DNA from: Lineus longissimus
Taxonomy: Eukaryota; Nemertea; Pilidiophora; Heteronemertea; Lineidae
DNA length: 64,000 nucleotides
NCBI RefSeq assembly: GCF_910592395.1
Contig: NC_088321.1
Span: 8,308,001 to 8,372,000, forward strand
Reading direction: 5' to 3'
Both the position numbers and the translations under genes were made by a program. Every line of letters begins with the position of its first letter. Within the stretch, counting starts at the first letter, position 1. Below the pieces are notes generated by a model. That model saw only the letters and a list, made by a program, of their open reading frames with translations, did no database searches and had not been told where the DNA came from. Of this stretch, positions 62,588 to 64,000 are shown piece by piece.

Positions 62588-64000
62588 ATGGAGCGAGCAT
62601 CAACGAAAAAATTAAAAAATTTTCCTATAAATAAAGACATGTTTACATCGTCAAATGTTCAAGATTTGTTATCGACTGATGAGCTAAAAATTTTAGCTTA
62701 TAGACATAAGCTAAAAAATTATGGAAGTCTATCAAGAGCAAAGTTACTTGAGGGACTTGAACAGATCCCCAACAGTTTCAACGACATCGAAGTGAAAATT
62801 GACAAGCCAATAACTGACTTGTCACAAATTGAAAAACGAGTTTTAGCTCAACGACTAGGGTTAAATCCTAGAAAATTTAAAAAGGAGCAGCTAGAACAAA
62901 TCATCAAAGAGAAAATCCAAAAAGAAAATCTCACCAACATTAAACCTAAACCTGTAAAGTCAAAAATATCAATTAGAAAACCATTGTTAGAAAAAGTAAA
63001 AGAATTGGGTCACAAAAATTTTCAGAATCTCAATATTAAGAAACTGAAAGAGCTTCTGACCAAAGAACCAGTCAAACGTATTTTAAAATCAGATCTTTTC
63101 AAACAAGCTAAGGAACTTGATATTAATGTCAAAAGTTCCATGACTAAGAAAGTCATTCAAGACCTGATTGAAAAATTTCAAAAAATTAAAACATTTAAAA
63201 AAAACTCAGCTTTCAGAGGATTTGCCAATCATTTTCAATTGGAAGGCTTGCCTCATATTGACATTGAAAACTATCTCAATAAAATTAAATCATCTCTTCA
63301 AGATAAATTGAAAGCTGAAAATAAGGAAGGATTAAAAATTAATCTAGTCCTCACTATTCTTATGAAGAGGAAGAATGAATTAAAAGAATTTCAACTGCGT
63401 TCTAGGCACACACTTTATGTGAGTCAAGAACTAGATTATTCCAAGATGATTGAAGACTTTCTCAATGAATTGGAAAACCTAGTGAACAAAGGTTCAGGTT
63501 GGAAATTTCTAGAAGTCATCAAGATGGAACTACATACCATCAATTACACACCTCTGTCAGGATCAAGCTATATTCCATTACCATCACATATTCAAAAGAA
63601 ACGAGCAGTCATCAATGTCCAAAATGATGATCAAAAATGCTTCAGATATTCAGTAGAAGCAGCATTATTAAACTTAGAGAAAAACACAGAACGTGTTTCA
63701 AATTACAATAAACCTGACTTTGACCACATGTTCAAAGACCTAGACTATCCTGTCAAAATCAAGGATATGGATACATTTGAAAAGAATAACCCTGATTTAG
63801 CAGTCAATGTCTTTACATTTATTCCAAAGCAGAAAGAGAAGGGTCTTATCTACCCCATTTCACCAGTCAGACTCTCTGAGAGAAATATAGAAAATCCAAT
63901 CAATCTTCTGTACTATAAAGATGAGAACGATATTCCAGATAATGAAAAAATAGAAGATGTGAAAGATAATGCTAACTACCACTATGCGTGGATTAGAACT
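62588..64000 (+). CDS. Protein-primed DNA polymerase B, N-terminal part (Polinton/Maverick or adintovirus-like), runs off the window
   Basis: An uninterrupted 471-codon reading frame starts MERASTKKLKNF and has no stop before position 64000. Residues ~25-55 (LSTDELKILAYRHKLKNYGS) look like a SAP-type helix pair, and the next ~150 residues are Lys-rich. From ~residue 205 (FRGFANHFQLEG) the layout matches the region upstream of polB exonuclease motifs in Polintons: GSGWKFLEVIKMELH, then PLSGSSYIPLP, then CFRYSVEAALL, FEKNNPDLAVNVF, and HYAWIRT at the edge. The exonuclease and polymerase motifs would lie beyond the window. No introns and strongly AT-rich, unlike the host exons. The Polinton assignment is strong for the family region; the host or viral lineage is not resolved. 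Confidence 0.8.
   Translation, partial: MERASTKKLKNFPINKDMFTSSNVQDLLSTDELKILAYRHKLKNYGSLSRAKLLEGLEQIPNSFNDIEVKIDKPITDLSQIEKRVLAQRLGLNPRKFKKEQLEQIIKEKIQKENLTNIKPKPVKSKISIRKPLLEKVKELGHKNFQNLNIKKLKELLTKEPVKRILKSDLFKQAKELDINVKSSMTKKVIQDLIEKFQKIKTFKKNSAFRGFANHFQLEGLPHIDIENYLNKIKSSLQDKLKAENKEGLKINLVLTILMKRKNELKEFQLRSRHTLYVSQELDYSKMIEDFLNELENLVNKGSGWKFLEVIKMELHTINYTPLSGSSYIPLPSHIQKKRAVINVQNDDQKCFRYSVEAALLNLEKNTERVSNYNKPDFDHMFKDLDYPVKIKDMDTFEKNNPDLAVNVFTFIPKQKEKGLIYPISPVRLSERNIENPINLLYYKDENDIPDNEKIEDVKDNANYHYAWIRT

Larger units (their letters stand above)
61650..64000 (+). mobile_element. Left part of a Polinton/Maverick-like element
   Basis: At about 61.65 kb the sequence changes from host-like repeat to AT-rich, intronless, same-strand viral-type genes (HNH nuclease, pPolB). 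The left boundary is approximate. A repeat similar to 49.05 kb (ATTATG..ACAAATTTGTT..AAACTTGGTATTT) ends near 61650, and I could not identify the terminal inverted repeat or the 6-bp target duplication, which needs the sequence beyond 64000. Confidence 0.6.

Noticed and set aside
62428-62640. 70-codon minus-strand frame between the HNH and polymerase genes
   Set aside because: It overlaps the polymerase start and the hairpin; AT-rich shadow.

Overview
This is a window of an intron-rich animal genome, most likely a marine invertebrate. The signs are spliced genes with GT-AG introns, metazoan gene families (a NIMA-related kinase, a HECT-type gene), a Polinton-like DNA polymerase gene, a jockey-superfamily LINE tail, tRNA-derived SINEs, many inverted-repeat (MITE-like) elements and at least nine minisatellite arrays. 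I cannot name the species. A lophotrochozoan or cephalochordate would fit, but that is inference. Only a small fraction of the window codes for protein.

Layout. 1-7.3 kb: AT-rich dispersed repeats, including two opposed arms (2640-3545 and 6590-7290) of a degenerate ~90-bp repeat. 7.35-13.3 kb: a young LTR retrotransposon with ~99% identical 680-bp LTRs, one gag relic and no recognisable pol, with an older inverted-repeat element inside it. 13.3-24 kb: MITE-like elements, tandem duplications and hairpins, with no convincing gene. 24.3-25.7 kb: a TTAA-flanked element with matched termini carrying a THAP-domain ORF (Kolobok-like). 26.5-30 kb: SINE/LINE tails, an 89-bp minisatellite and a possible terminal exon. 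31.2-34.5 kb: two copies of a composite minisatellite-bearing repeat separated by a LINE fragment.

35.3-44.6 kb, minus strand: a multi-exon gene or gene relic with an N-terminal SANT/Myb-like domain, RS-rich and acidic linkers, a ubiquitin-like domain and a shortened HECT N-lobe. A ~1.4-kb 77-bp minisatellite lies in one intron and a palindromic element abuts the stop codon.

45.1-59.8 kb, minus strand: nine coding exons whose splice phases join without conflict. They give a charged N-terminal region, a complete DUF4347-like domain split over five exons, and a NIMA-family (NEK8/NEK9-like) kinase N-lobe with catalytic and activation loops. The last visible exon has a 2-bp TA insertion just before the expected APE-equivalent motif, and no C-lobe exons follow in the window. 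Its introns are filled with copies of one MITE family, a 952-bp foldback element and three minisatellites.

60.1-61.2 kb: a ~300-bp tandem repeat element ending in a GAC microsatellite. From about 61.65 kb to the end, composition turns strongly AT-rich and intronless: an HNH endonuclease gene and the 5' 1.4 kb of a protein-primed family-B DNA polymerase gene mark the edge of a Polinton/Maverick (adintovirus-like) element running off the right end.

The most unusual item is the DUF4347-NEK kinase fusion. Everything here was read by eye without database searches, so family assignments rest on recognised motifs and exon-phase consistency.
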